Source: Dysosmobacter acutus (lineage in GTDB: Bacteria > Bacillota > Clostridia > Oscillospirales > Oscillospiraceae). Taken from it: a stretch of 64,000 bases of DNA. Numbering within the stretch: the stretch's first letter is position 1; the number at the start of each line of letters is the position of its first letter. The notes beneath the pieces were generated by a model. It did no database searches. It was not told the DNA's origin and was given only the letters and a program-made list of their open reading frames with translations. Location: contig NZ_JAHLQN010000001.1 in the NCBI RefSeq assembly GCF_018919205.1, forward strand, positions 992,001 through 1,056,000. Direction: 5' to 3'. This document shows positions 33,223 to 41,699 of this stretch, piece after piece. The position numbers were made by a program, and so were the translations under genes.

Positions 33223-34254
33223 ATGGCCTATCATTTTGACAATTTGAAGCTGGACAAGGGCATGTACGCCCAGTCCGGCAAGAGCTTTACCCAGACCCTG
33301 GAGGAGCTGGACCCCAGCGAAAGCTACCGGGGCACCGCCCTGGAGGGAATGGACGCCTTCCAGCGCCAGCTCAAGCGCTTTGACATCCATGTCAAGGGTG
33401 TCGGAAGCGATATGGTGGAGAAGTTTTTCCACACCACGGATTCCGCCGTGCTGTTCCCTGAGTTCGTATCCCGGGTGGTGCGCCAGGGCATGGAGTCGGA
33501 AAACATCCTGCCTAACATCACCGCCACGGTGACCAATTTTGACGGTATGGACTACCGCTCCATTGCCTCCGTGCCCACGGAGGAGGAAAAGTCTCTCCGG
33601 CGTGTGGAGGAGGGCAGCGAAATTCCAACCACCTCCATCCGCACCCAGGAAAACCTGGTGCGGCTGCACAAGCGGGGCCGGATGCTGGTGGCGTCCTATG
33701 AGGCCATCCGCTTCCAGCGGCTGGACCTTTTCTCCGTGACGCTGCGCCAGATCGGCGCCTACATCGCAAGGATGCACCTGGAGGACGCCATCTCCGTTAT
33801 CCTCAATGGCGACGGAAACAACAACGCCGCCAAGAGCTTTGCCGTGGGCACCAAGCCCATCGGCGGCACCGCGGGCGCTTTGAGCTATGACGCGCTGCTG
33901 GACTTCTGGGCCCAGTTTGACCCCTATGCCCTGAACACCATGCTGGTTGCAGACGATGTGATGCTGGCCATGCTGAAACTCAGTGAATTCCAGAATCCGC
34001 TGACCGGATTGAACTTCCAGGGCACCGGCACATTGACCTCCCCTCTGGGGGCAAAGCTGCTGCGCACCTCCGCCATGCCGGCCGGCAAGATGATTGGCCT
34101 GGACAAGAACTACGCCCTTGAGATGATCAACGGCAGCGGCGTGACGGTGGAGTATGACAAGCTGATCGACCGGCAGCTGGAGCGGGCCGCGATCACCAGC
34201 ATCTCCGGCTTTGCAAAGCTCTACAGCGACGCCTCCAAGGTGCTGGCGGTGTGA
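33223..34254 (+). CDS. Phage major capsid protein (HK97-fold candidate)
   Basis: 343 residues. The N-terminal ~60 residues are charged and helical; the middle has 'FFHTTDSAVLFPEFVSRVVR' and 'VEEGSEIPTTSIRTQENLV', then a spine-like helix 'LRQIGAYIARMHLEDAISVI', followed by beta-rich 'MLVADDVMLAMLKLSEFQ' and a C-terminal 'AAITSISGFAKLYSDASKV'. This layout and gene position are those of XkdG-type capsids. No cleaved delta-domain is obvious, consistent with a separate protease/scaffold gene. Ribosome site AAGGAGGAAG. Confidence 0.82.
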   Translation: MAYHFDNLKLDKGMYAQSGKSFTQTLEELDPSESYRGTALEGMDAFQRQLKRFDIHVKGVGSDMVEKFFHTTDSAVLFPEFVSRVVRQGMESENILPNITATVTNFDGMDYRSIASVPTEEEKSLRRVEEGSEIPTTSIRTQENLVRLHKRGRMLVASYEAIRFQRLDLFSVTLRQIGAYIARMHLEDAISVILNGDGNNNAAKSFAVGTKPIGGTAGALSYDALLDFWAQFDPYALNTMLVADDVMLAMLKLSEFQNPLTGLNFQGTGTLTSPLGAKLLRTSAMPAGKMIGLDKNYALEMINGSGVTVEYDKLIDRQLERAAITSISGFAKLYSDASKVLAV

Positions 34255-34292
34255 TTTAAAGCCGCGCGGAGCGCGGCATAGGGAGGACAAAT

Positions 34293-34661
34293 ATGAGTGA
34301 TGAAATTTTGAGCCTGGCAAAGACGCTCAGCGGCGCATCGGAGCAGGAGTCAGAGCTGTTGGAGACGCTGTGCGCCGCGGCGGAGGATTCTCTCCGCACA
34401 AAGCTGCGCCAGGGCATCACACAGCAAAGCTGCGCCGCAGCCTATCCCTGCGCCGCGGCAATGCTGGCCGCTGCCAGCCTTTTGGAGTGCCGGGGCGGCC
34501 AGGGCGGATTTTCCTCCTTTACGGCGGGCACGGTCTCTGTCGGCGGCATATCCGCAACAGAGACCGGCGCCTCCGCCGACCGGCTGCGCCGGGAGGCTTG
34601 GCGACTGATGGAACCTTATGTGAACGACGAGGGCTTCTTATTTTGCGGGGTGAGAGGATGA
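34293..34661 (+). CDS. Head-tail connector (gp6/adaptor-like)
   Basis: 122 residues, mainly helical and Ala/Ser-rich, with a central glycine/threonine loop (about residues 70-95) and a C-terminal 'RREAWRLMEPYV'. Size, composition and location directly after the capsid gene suggest the DNA-packaging adaptor ring (PBSX XkdH region). No diagnostic motif. Stops in an ATGA overlap with the following gene. Confidence 0.55.
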   Translation: MSDEILSLAKTLSGASEQESELLETLCAAAEDSLRTKLRQGITQQSCAAAYPCAAAMLAAASLLECRGGQGGFSSFTAGTVSVGGISATETGASADRLRREAWRLMEPYVNDEGFLFCGVRG

Positions 34662-34975
34662 CGGAGAGGCTCATGGAGATCGTGTCCCGGTACGGCCAGG
34701 AGGCGATTTTGATCCGGGAGGGGGCAGAGACTCCCATACGGGCTTTTATCCAGCCCTCGGCCGACCGAAACCGGCTGGAGGACGCGGGGGACGTGTTGGG
34801 GAGAGAAGACGAGCGCCTCTTCGTCTACCTGGGGCGGACGGCCGTGGAGCCTGGAGATGTGCTGATCTGGCAGGGGCTGCGGCTGCGGGTAAGAACCTCC
34901 TCCCCCTATTATGTGGGGCGGGAGCTGAGCCATTACTGGGCGGCCCTGCGGCCGGAATGGGAGGCGGCGGTATGA
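34658..34975 (+). CDS. Head-tail joining / stopper-like protein
   Basis: 105 residues, beta-rich with 'IRAFIQPSADRNRLEDAGDVLG', 'YLGRTAVEPGDVLIWQGLRLRVRTS' (landmark only) and 'YVGRELSHYWAALRPEWE'. The 'PGDxLxxxGxxYxV'-like strand pair is typical of head-closure (SPP1 gp16-like, XkdI-region) proteins, which have a small beta barrel. Start ATG 34658 overlaps the upstream stop. Confidence 0.55.
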   Translation: MTERLMEIVSRYGQEAILIREGAETPIRAFIQPSADRNRLEDAGDVLGREDERLFVYLGRTAVEPGDVLIWQGLRLRVRTSSPYYVGRELSHYWAALRPEWEAAV

Positions 34976-35469
34976 CGGGAATGAATCAGGTGCGCGGCGC
35001 GGTGATCCGCTGCTTGCAGGACTCCGGGCTGGAGGCGGTCCCCCGGATGGGACAGCAGCGGGAAAAGCGCCCGGGCGGCGCGGTGGCGGCAGTGGGCGTC
35101 CGTCAGAGCAGCGGACGGGCCATGGGCTTTTGCAGCTATCTGGGGCAGGTTTATGATGAGGAAAAGGGAACCGTCCGGGAGCTCTATGGCAAACGGCTGG
35201 AGGTGGATCTGGCGGTGGACATCTACGCGCCTGAGAGCGACGAGTGTGAAGCCGCAGCGGAGACGGCGGCAGAGGTGCTGCTCTCCGGGCTGCCCTCCGG
35301 ACTCAAGCCATTGGAGGCCAGCTGGGGTGAAGTGAAATGGGATCGGGACCGGGACCTGTACGTTCGCCAGGGAGCGGTCCGGTGCACGGCGTACTTTACA
35401 GCGACAGGCAGCGAGGAGAGCGGGGCGCTGCTGGATTTTGAATTGAAAGGTGTGGTACTTCCTTGTTGA
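34972..35469 (+). CDS. Tail terminator/completion-like protein
   Basis: 165 residues with an N-terminal helix ('VRGAVIRCLQDSGLEAVP') and alternating strands, including 'LEVDLAVDIYAPES' and 'AYFTATGSEESGALLDFELKGV'. Position just before the sheath gene corresponds to XkdJ-type tail completion proteins that cap the tail tube. Start ATG 34972 overlaps the previous stop (ATGA). Assignment is positional. Confidence 0.5.
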   Translation: MTGMNQVRGAVIRCLQDSGLEAVPRMGQQREKRPGGAVAAVGVRQSSGRAMGFCSYLGQVYDEEKGTVRELYGKRLEVDLAVDIYAPESDECEAAAETAAEVLLSGLPSGLKPLEASWGEVKWDRDRDLYVRQGAVRCTAYFTATGSEESGALLDFELKGVVLPC

Positions 35470-36530
35470 GTACAGTTCATGAGCGTCCCGGAGTCTATTC
35501 CTCCTACGACGCATCCGCCGTTTTAAACGGCGGCGCCGCCATCCGGATCATCGGTCTGGCGGCTTCAGCCACAAAGGGGACGGCCAATGAAGCCGTGACT
35601 CTGACCAGCTATGCTGCGGGGCTTGCCGCCTTTGGCGAGGACGCCGCAGGCAGCGCGGGCATGTCCACGCTGCTGAAGCTGCTGTTTGCCGGCGGCGCGT
35701 CCACTGTGGTGGCGGCCGCGGTGGAAGAGAAGACGGTCAGCGGCTATACCGCGGCCTTCGATGTCCTGGCCCAGCAGGAGAATATTCAGATTGTGGTCTG
35801 CGACAGCGCGGACGCCGAGGTGCATCAGACGCTGAGGCAGAGTGTGGAATCCGCCTCCCAAAACCGCAGGGAACGCATCGCGGTGGTGGGGAGCAGTGCC
35901 AAAAGCGCGGTACAGCTCAAGGACCACGCGGCTCAGATTAACAGTGAGCGTGTGGTGCTGGTGGGCCCTGACGCGCTGGACGAGTCCGGAAAGACCCTGC
36001 CCGGCACCTGCAGCGCGGCGGCAGTGGCCGCGGCCATCGCGGTCAACCGGGACCCGGCCGTGCCCCTCAACGGCGCAAAGCTTTACGGCCTGGGCGGGGT
36101 GAGTCAGCGCTACAGCGACAACGATATTGATCTGCTGGTGCAGGGGGGCGTGACGCCGCTGGAGGAGGTGGCGGGTGTGATTTCCCCTGTCCGCGGCGTT
36201 ACCACCCGCACCACCACAGGAGGCGTGGCCGACAGTACCTGGCGGGAGCTGACCACCATCCTGATTGTGGACAATGTGATTCCCACCATCCGCAGCTCTC
36301 TGCGCAGCAAGTTCACCCGCACCAAAAATACCGCCCAGACAAGAGGAGCCATCCGCTCCCAGGTGGTGGTGGACCTGGAGAGCAAGGTCAAGGCGGAGAT
36401 CATCGACAGTTACGGCGAGGTGTCGGTGAGCGTATCGGAGGAAAATCCCACCGTCTGCCTGGTGGAGTTCAGCTTTGCCGTGGCCCATGGGCTCAATCAG
36501 ATCTATCTGACGGCCCACATTACGGTTTAA
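35466..36530 (+). CDS. Contractile tail sheath protein (XkdK-like)
   Basis: 354 residues. It begins with 'ERPGVYSSYDASAV', the typical sheath N-terminus, and has 'RRERIAVVGSSAKSAVQL' and 'SERVVLVGPDALDESGKTLPG' in the middle; the C-terminus, 'LESKVKAEIIDSYGEVSVSV' through 'AHGLNQIYLTAHITV', matches the conserved sheath domain. It makes the contracting outer tube. Start is TTG 35466, overlapping the preceding stop (TTGA); TTG 35463 is adjacent. It is short for a sheath (often 430-480), so inserted domains are absent. Confidence 0.88.
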   Translation: MSTVHERPGVYSSYDASAVLNGGAAIRIIGLAASATKGTANEAVTLTSYAAGLAAFGEDAAGSAGMSTLLKLLFAGGASTVVAAAVEEKTVSGYTAAFDVLAQQENIQIVVCDSADAEVHQTLRQSVESASQNRRERIAVVGSSAKSAVQLKDHAAQINSERVVLVGPDALDESGKTLPGTCSAAAVAAAIAVNRDPAVPLNGAKLYGLGGVSQRYSDNDIDLLVQGGVTPLEEVAGVISPVRGVTTRTTTGGVADSTWRELTTILIVDNVIPTIRSSLRSKFTRTKNTAQTRGAIRSQVVVDLESKVKAEIIDSYGEVSVSVSEENPTVCLVEFSFAVAHGLNQIYLTAHITV

Positions 36531-36542
36531 GGAGGCAAGTTT

Positions 36543-36932
36543 ATGGAGATTGCAGGTTTTCCCACCAGCGCGGACATCTATCTGGAACTCAACGGAAAGA
36601 AAGTGGCGGTGGTACAGAGCTACTCCGCTAAAGTCACCCGGAGCAGCCAGACCATTGAAGCCTTCGGTGAAAGCGAACCGGTGGCCACCATTCCCGGCCA
36701 GTGCAAATACACCCTGGAGCTGACCAGGCTCTATGCCACCGACGAGGCCATCAGCGACGGTATCAGCTTCTACAATCTGGAGGACTTCTCCCTTGTAATC
36801 TGCAAGCCGGACCGCAAGGTGATTTACAGCGGCTGCCAGTGGAGCAACATCTCCGAGCAGGGTGAGCTGAACGCCATGGTGGCTGAAAGGGTGACGGTAT
36901 TGGCCACGGGGCGCATTGAGATCGCCGCGTGA
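36543..36932 (+). CDS. Tail tube protein (XkdM-like)
   Basis: 129 residues, predicted beta barrel: 'TSADIYLELNGKKVAVVQSYSAKV' opens the protein, then 'AFGESEPVATIPGQCKYTLEL' and 'LEDFSLVICKPDRKVIYSGCQW'. These match the phage tail tube family (DUF2001/XkdM). Tube hexamers stack inside the sheath. AAGGAGGCAAGTTT precedes the ATG. Confidence 0.85.
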   Translation: MEIAGFPTSADIYLELNGKKVAVVQSYSAKVTRSSQTIEAFGESEPVATIPGQCKYTLELTRLYATDEAISDGISFYNLEDFSLVICKPDRKVIYSGCQWSNISEQGELNAMVAERVTVLATGRIEIAA

Positions 36933-37255
36933 TGAATGAGATCGACGAACTGCGGCCGGTGACGGCGGCCCAGCTGCTGAAGCTGCGGCGGGATCCGCTG
37001 CTCAGCCAGTGCGCGCCGGAGGAGTCCGGCCTTTTGGGCAATGCCCTGGTGCTCTCTAAATGCTGCTACTATGAGGATAAGGCGGCGTTTGAAAGCGCCG
37101 AAGAGGTGATGGAGGCGCTGACAGCGGAACAGATCGAGCGGCTGATCCGGCTGCTCTGTGCCGGGGAGCAGCCAGGGGAACGCCCGCTGGACGGAGGAAA
37201 AAGCGCCGCCTTTGACCAGGAGCGGTTTCACCGTTTGCAGGAGGAGACTACATGA
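36932..37255 (+). CDS. Tail assembly chaperone-like protein (XkdN position)
   Basis: 107 residues, mostly helical with 'SECCYYEDKAAFES'-like middle and 'VMEALTAEQIERLIRLL' (about residue 60). It occupies the slot of the tail assembly chaperone between tube and tape measure and shares the helical, acidic character. The start overlaps the tube stop; a GTG three bases earlier is also possible. No programmed frameshift slippery site was evident between this gene and the next. Confidence 0.55.
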   Translation: MNEIDELRPVTAAQLLKLRRDPLLSQCAPEESGLLGNALVLSKCCYYEDKAAFESAEEVMEALTAEQIERLIRLLCAGEQPGERPLDGGKSAAFDQERFHRLQEETT

Positions 37256-37662
37256 ATTATATTGAACAGCTCCTGCTGCGGCAGAGTCAGCTGTGGAGAA
37301 TGCTGCTGACAGGGGAAGAGCGGGAGGAGCAAAAAGAGCAGGAACCCCGGGCCGGGACTGCCGCCGAGAGGGCGATGGCACAGCGGGAGATGCGCAGGGA
37401 ACCATATCTTGGGGAACAGGCGGGCTTTGCTCAGGCGGCGGGAGAGCAGGGATATGAGAAGGCTGGATTCCCAAATCGGCGGCTGATCCGGAAAGAGGAC
37501 GGGCGGGCTGAGCGAAAGGCGGGGCCCCAGGAGCCGAAGGATTGGGAGGAGCGGGAAAGCTTTACAGGGGCCGCTCCGCCCCAGGGGGGAGCGCCGGCGG
37601 ACTTCTCCCGGCAGATTCAAAGGGATGCCCGCCGCTATGACGGCGGATATGCCCTTTACTGA
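37252..37662 (+). CDS. Hydrophilic 136-residue protein in the tape-measure slot
   Basis: Function not recognised. 136 residues, extremely rich in Glu, Arg, Gln, Ala and Gly, with no membrane segment; residues about 1-60 could be helical, residues 60-136 look disordered. It starts in an ATGA overlap with the chaperone gene and lies exactly where PBSX-like phages carry a tape-measure gene of 600-1500 residues. It has none of the hydrophobic repeats of a tape measure. It may be a much-reduced tape measure, a chaperone extension, or a separate small protein. Confidence 0.5.
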   Translation: MNYIEQLLLRQSQLWRMLLTGEEREEQKEQEPRAGTAAERAMAQREMRREPYLGEQAGFAQAAGEQGYEKAGFPNRRLIRKEDGRAERKAGPQEPKDWEERESFTGAAPPQGGAPADFSRQIQRDARRYDGGYALY

Positions 37663-37675
37663 CAGGAGGAATCAG

Positions 37676-38236
37676 ATGGAACTGACACCCATGCGCTTTA
37701 AGGACTATGTATGGCCCCACAATCCGGCCACCTACAGCATCACCTACCAGAGAAAGGTGGCGGTTCACAAGGTGCCCTTTGGCCGGTACTGTATGCAGGA
37801 TCTGGACCTTGGGAACCGGGTGATGCGGGGCGAGGGAGAATTTGCCGGGGCCGGGGCTTATGATGAGTTCCGCAAACTGGCGGTGGTATTTTACAAGAAG
37901 GGGCCGGGGCTGCTGGTGCATCCTGTGTGGATGGCGGCCAACGCCTATTTCATCTCCCTGAGCCTGGCCCAACAGCCAAGGCCCGACTACGTCAAGTACA
38001 CGTTTGAATTCTGGGAGAGCTTTGACGGCTACGGGTCCTTCAGTGTGGACCAGGAGGCCGGCGGAAGCACTGTGAGCCGGGGAAACAGCAGCGTTTACTA
38101 CACTGTGGTCAAAGGCGACACGCTATGGGGGATTGCAAACCGGTATGGGGTCACGCTTCAGTCCCTGATTGCCAATAACCCGCAGATCAAAAATCCCAAC
38201 CTCATCTATCCGGGAAATCAGGTGAAGATCAGGTGA
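37676..38236 (+). CDS. LysM baseplate/tail protein (XkdP-like)
   Basis: 186 residues. The N-terminal ~125 residues match the XkdP/gp53-like domain ('MRFKDYVWPHNPATYSITYQ' near the start), followed by a short linker and one C-terminal LysM repeat ('YTVVKGDTLWGIANRYGV', about residues 140-185). In contractile phages this protein joins tube and hub and may touch peptidoglycan. Start ATG 37676 is preceded by CAGGAGGA. It overlaps the hub gene by four bases. Confidence 0.85.
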   Translation: MELTPMRFKDYVWPHNPATYSITYQRKVAVHKVPFGRYCMQDLDLGNRVMRGEGEFAGAGAYDEFRKLAVVFYKKGPGLLVHPVWMAANAYFISLSLAQQPRPDYVKYTFEFWESFDGYGSFSVDQEAGGSTVSRGNSSVYYTVVKGDTLWGIANRYGVTLQSLIANNPQIKNPNLIYPGNQVKIR

Positions 38237-39165
38237 AGGGGCAACTGAAAACGTACGATGGCGTGGTGTACACGCTGCCGGTCCTGCTGAACTGGGAGAT
38301 CATCCGGACAGGAGGGGTGCCCTGCGACAGCTTTACCGCTGTGTGCCTCTATGAGAGGTCCATGGCGGAGGTGTTGCCCAGGGTGAACCGTTTCCGGGCG
38401 GCGGTAGATGGGGTCAGCGTTTTCTACGGCGTGCTGGATGAATACGAAATCCACCAGTCGGAGCAGGGCCTTTTGCTGACGGTGGCCGGACGCGGCCTGT
38501 GCGCGCTGCTGCTGGACAACGAATCCACCGCGGCCAACTACCAGCGGGCCACCACAGAGGTGATTTTACGCAATCACGTGACGCCCTACGGACTGACTTG
38601 CAGCGCGGCTCTGCCGCTCTCCGGCGCCTATGCCGTCAGCTCCGGCGTCAGCCAGTGGAAGGCGATAGATGGGTTCACCCGGCGCTATGGCGGATTTTCT
38701 CCCTATTTCGACCATGTTGGGAGAGTGATTCTTCAAAAAAACGTGGCCGGAAAGACGCTTGCTCTGACGGACGGCTCGCCGGTGCTCTCCATAGTGAAAC
38801 GGGAGCAGCGCTACGGCGTGCTGTCGGAGGTGCTGGTGGTGGACAAGTCCCGGGGCGTCTCCCACCAGGTGAAAAACGAGCCCTTTTTGAGCCGGGGCGG
38901 CAGCTGCCGGCGGGTGCTGTATACGCCGGGAAAGAGTACGTACGAGGCCATGCGCTACACGGGGACCTATCAGATCGAGGAGTCCCGGAAGGATCAGCTG
39001 TCCGTTGAGGTCAAGCTGCAGGGGGCGTTTGCGGCGGAGCCGGGCGACCAGGTGACGCTGCGCATGGAGAGGACGGGCATCTCCGGAAGCTACCGGGTGG
39101 AAGAGGCCCGCAGCAGCCTGGATGAGAGCGGAGAGACCTGCCTTTTGACACTGAAGGAGAGATAA
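38233..39165 (+). CDS. Baseplate hub protein (XkdQ/gpD-like)
   Basis: 310 residues, beta-rich, with 'FRAAVDGVSVFYGVLDEYEI' and 'LLLTVAGRGLCALLLDNES' (about residues 45-100), the start of the gpD/XkdQ hub fold. 'VTPYGLTCS' and 'WKAIDGFTRRYGGFSPYFD' follow; the C-terminal part carries 'VEVKLQGAFAAEPGDQVTLRM'. Hubs trimerise beneath the tube and hold the spike. Start is GTG 38233 inside the LysM gene's stop (GTGA). Confidence 0.8.
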   Translation: MKGQLKTYDGVVYTLPVLLNWEIIRTGGVPCDSFTAVCLYERSMAEVLPRVNRFRAAVDGVSVFYGVLDEYEIHQSEQGLLLTVAGRGLCALLLDNESTAANYQRATTEVILRNHVTPYGLTCSAALPLSGAYAVSSGVSQWKAIDGFTRRYGGFSPYFDHVGRVILQKNVAGKTLALTDGSPVLSIVKREQRYGVLSEVLVVDKSRGVSHQVKNEPFLSRGGSCRRVLYTPGKSTYEAMRYTGTYQIEESRKDQLSVEVKLQGAFAAEPGDQVTLRMERTGISGSYRVEEARSSLDESGETCLLTLKER

Positions 39166-39170
39166 TCGGT

Positions 39171-39554
39171 ATGTGGCTATCAAGACAGCTGAGAAGCGCC
39201 CAGGGGACGGCGGAGCTCCCCGCCGCCGATCTGGGCGTGACCACCATCAGCGGCGACAGCGCAGGCGTGCTGGCCCGGGGAGAGGTGCGCAACCTTCCGG
39301 TCATGGGGCCGGGCGGATTTGCCTGGAAGCCGGACAACGGCACGGCCGCCCTTTTGATCCGGGGAGGCACCGGGGCTGAGGAGTGCTGCGTGGCCGGGGT
39401 GGAGGACCCGGAGGGAAAAGACCTGGAGCCGGGCGAAGTCCTCATCCACTCCAACGGGGCCTCCATCCGTCTGAACAACAACGGGGAAATCCACCTGTCC
39501 GGCAGGCTTTATATCAACGGCGAGGAGTATCAGGCGCCGGTCATCGGGGAGTGA
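39171..39554 (+). CDS. Baseplate spike-like protein (gpV/XkdR position)
   Basis: 127 residues. The middle looks like the OB-fold of phage spike proteins ('VRNLPVMGPGGFAWKP', 'GTAALLIRGG'), and the end, 'IHSNGASIRLNNNGEIHLSG', resembles the repeated beta-helix strands of gpV-type membrane-piercing tips. Only a very short beta-helix follows, so the spike would be small. It lies between hub and gp25-like genes, as XkdR does. Confidence 0.65.
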   Translation: MWLSRQLRSAQGTAELPAADLGVTTISGDSAGVLARGEVRNLPVMGPGGFAWKPDNGTAALLIRGGTGAEECCVAGVEDPEGKDLEPGEVLIHSNGASIRLNNNGEIHLSGRLYINGEEYQAPVIGE

Positions 39555-39558
39555 GAGT

Positions 39559-39909
39559 ATGGAATTGAAGATCAGGGACGGAGACTATGTGACCGACGGA
39601 GCCGGCGGGCTCAGGCATGTCAGTGGCCGGGAGGCCCTTTTGCAGAGGGTGCTGTTCAAGCTGACGGCCCGCAGAGGCGCCCTGCCCTTTCTGCCTCAGT
39701 TGGGCAGCAGGCTCTATCAGCTGGGAGGCGAGAACCCTGTGGGGAGAAAGGGAGCCGCGCTGCAATATGTGACGGAGGCGCTTTCCGACGAGGAGGACTT
39801 AAGCGTGACGGACGTGGAGTTAGGCAAGGACGGGCAGGGGCGGCTGGACATCAAGGTTCATCTGCTCTATGAGGGAGAGGAGCTCAGAGTGCCCCTCACA
39901 GTCCGGTAA
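39559..39909 (+). CDS. Baseplate wedge gp25/XkdS-like (DUF2634)
   Basis: 116 residues. 'GREALLQRVLFKLTARRGALPFLPQLGSRLYQLGG' is the landmark region (about residues 24-58); it matches the gpW/gp25 wedge family whose members initiate sheath assembly through a conserved handshake strand ('LDIKVHLLYEGEELRVPL' here near the end). Starts five bases after the spike gene. Confidence 0.78.
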   Translation: MELKIRDGDYVTDGAGGLRHVSGREALLQRVLFKLTARRGALPFLPQLGSRLYQLGGENPVGRKGAALQYVTEALSDEEDLSVTDVELGKDGQGRLDIKVHLLYEGEELRVPLTVR

Positions 39910-39919
39910 GGAGAAGAGA

Positions 39920-40978
39920 ATGAAAACCATTGACGAAATCTATCAGGAGCTTCTGGAAACCTTTGCGGAAAAGGCGGGATTTGTTCCAGAGGAGTCCTGC
40001 GACCTGAGTGTCCGCCTCTACGCCGTGGCGGCCCAGGTGCACTCGCTTCTGATTCAGGCGGACTGGGTACTGGACCAGAGCTTTCCCCAGACCGCCCAGG
40101 GGGAGTATCTGGACTACCACGCACAGCTCAGGGGGATTACCCGCCAGGAGGCGGTCCGTGCCCAGGGAACGCTGCGCTTTCTCACAGACAACGCCTTAAC
40201 CATGGACCTGATGATTGAAGCTGGCACGGAGTGCATGACGGAGGATAACGTGCGTTTTGTCACCACCAGGGAGGTCACCATGGCGGCGGGGACGCTGTCG
40301 GTGGACGTGCCTGCCGCGGCCGTGGAGGCCGGCAGCGCGGGCAACGCGGTGGCAGGGTCCATTGTGTGGATGGCCGCCATGCCGGTGGGGATCACGCGCT
40401 GCACCAATCCGAACCCCTTCGCGGGAGGAAGCGACGCGGAGGACGATGAATCCCTTCGCAAGCGCATTCTTGAAAGCTATCAAAGGCTGCCCAACGGCGC
40501 AAACGCCGCCTTTTACCAGAAGATCGCCATGAATCACGCCTCAGTGGCAGCTGCCACCGTGGTGGGACGGGCCAGAGGCATCGGCACAGTGGACGTCTAC
40601 GTAGCGGCCGCCACCGGAGTCCCTTCGGAGGATCTGATAGAGGAAATCCGGGCGGACCTCCAGGAAAAGCGGGAGATCGCCGTGGATGTTCAGGTTCTTG
40701 CGCCCGAGACACGGGAGGTGGCGGTGACGGCTCAGGTGGAAGCGCAGAGCGGGTATACGTTTGAATCGGTGAAGACCAGCGTAGAGGAAGCCCTTGTCCA
40801 GCAGTTCTCCGGAAAGCAGTTAGGCAAGTCGGTGACCCTGGCGCAGTTGGGCAACCTGATCTATCACGCGGCAGGCGTGGAGAACTACCACCTTGTGCTG
40901 CCCACGGAGGACATTCCGGCGGACAGCAAGGTCCTGCCTGTGTTAGGCCCTGTGACCATCAACAAGATGAACGGCTAA
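39920..40978 (+). CDS. Baseplate J protein (XkdT-like)
   Basis: 352 residues of the baseplate_J family. 'FPQTAQGEYLDYHAQLRGI' (about residues 55-73) and 'RQEAVRAQGTLRF' open the conserved part; 'VPAAAVEAGSAGNAVAGSIV' (about 130) and 'GGSDAEDDESLRKRILES' (about 172) are strongly diagnostic, and 'AAATVVGRARGIGTVDVYVAA' follows. It forms the wedge ring of the baseplate. Start ATG 39920 follows AAGGAGAAGAG. Confidence 0.92.
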   Translation: MKTIDEIYQELLETFAEKAGFVPEESCDLSVRLYAVAAQVHSLLIQADWVLDQSFPQTAQGEYLDYHAQLRGITRQEAVRAQGTLRFLTDNALTMDLMIEAGTECMTEDNVRFVTTREVTMAAGTLSVDVPAAAVEAGSAGNAVAGSIVWMAAMPVGITRCTNPNPFAGGSDAEDDESLRKRILESYQRLPNGANAAFYQKIAMNHASVAAATVVGRARGIGTVDVYVAAATGVPSEDLIEEIRADLQEKREIAVDVQVLAPETREVAVTAQVEAQSGYTFESVKTSVEEALVQQFSGKQLGKSVTLAQLGNLIYHAAGVENYHLVLPTEDIPADSKVLPVLGPVTINKMNG

Positions 40979-40990
40979 GGAGGCTGGGAC

Positions 40991-41551
40991 ATGGGGTATG
41001 AAACCTATCTGAAGGACCTGCTGCGGCCTCTTGGAATCTATCAGATGAAAGAGGGCAGTCTCAGCGGAGGGGAGCTGTCCGCCGCAGGCGGGGGGCTGGA
41101 CCTGTGCGCCGGGGCGCTGGACCGCGCCGAGCGGGAGGGAATCAATGCCACGGCGGAAGAGGAGGGCCTGGACCGGAGAGAAGCGCTGTTTGCGCGGAGA
41201 AACGCCGCGCCCACCACTGAGCTGAGACGGGAGGCAATTGCCGCCCTGATGCGCATCGACGGAGACAGCTTTACGCTCAAGGCAATCAACGACACCATCG
41301 GCGGATGCGGAATTCCCGCCCAGGCCATTGAGTTGGAGGACCGGATCCGGATCATATTTCCCGGTTTGGTTGGAATGCCGGAGGAGTCTGAGCGGATTGA
41401 GAAAATCATTCTGGACATCATCCCGGCCCATTTGGAGACGGAGTTCTACTATAGATATTTGACTTGGGCGGAGTGCGAGGCCCACGGCTACACATGGGCC
41501 GAGGTGGAGGCTGCGGGCTATACCTTCCTTGCCTTCCAGATGGCGGTATGA
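40991..41551 (+). CDS. DUF2313 tail protein (XkdU/YmfQ-like)
   Basis: 186 residues. 'EEEGLDRREALFARRN' and 'LRREAIAALMRIDGDSFTL' match the DUF2313 family, whose members follow baseplate J in Mu-like and PBSX-like phages. The C-terminus ends in 'WAECEAHGYTWAEVEAAGYTF', a repeated W-x-E-x-E-x-x-G-x-T unit. In ordinary phages a tail fibre gene follows; here none does. Confidence 0.82.
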   Translation: MGYETYLKDLLRPLGIYQMKEGSLSGGELSAAGGGLDLCAGALDRAEREGINATAEEEGLDRREALFARRNAAPTTELRREAIAALMRIDGDSFTLKAINDTIGGCGIPAQAIELEDRIRIIFPGLVGMPEESERIEKIILDIIPAHLETEFYYRYLTWAECEAHGYTWAEVEAAGYTFLAFQMAV

Positions 41552-41699
41552 CCCAAGGGGCCGGTGGCACAGCGCCGGATTCCGGCTATACTGATAAAGA
41601 AGCGTCCCGGAGGCCTGGGAGACGCCGGACAGCGCGGCCCTATACCGGGGCCGCCGCTTAAACAAAGCACGCAGGATCAGGCCATATAAGGTGATTGAG
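41552..41699 (+). other. Gap where tail-fibre genes are expected
   Basis: Only 148 bases separate the last baseplate gene from the peptidase gene. No ribosome site or plausible coding frame was seen. A fibre gene would need far more room. Confidence 0.6.

Noticed and set aside
37240..37260. Programmed frameshift joining the chaperone to the 136-residue protein
   Set aside because: The genes overlap by ATGA, but no slippery heptamer is evident near the junction, so simple coupling is preferred.
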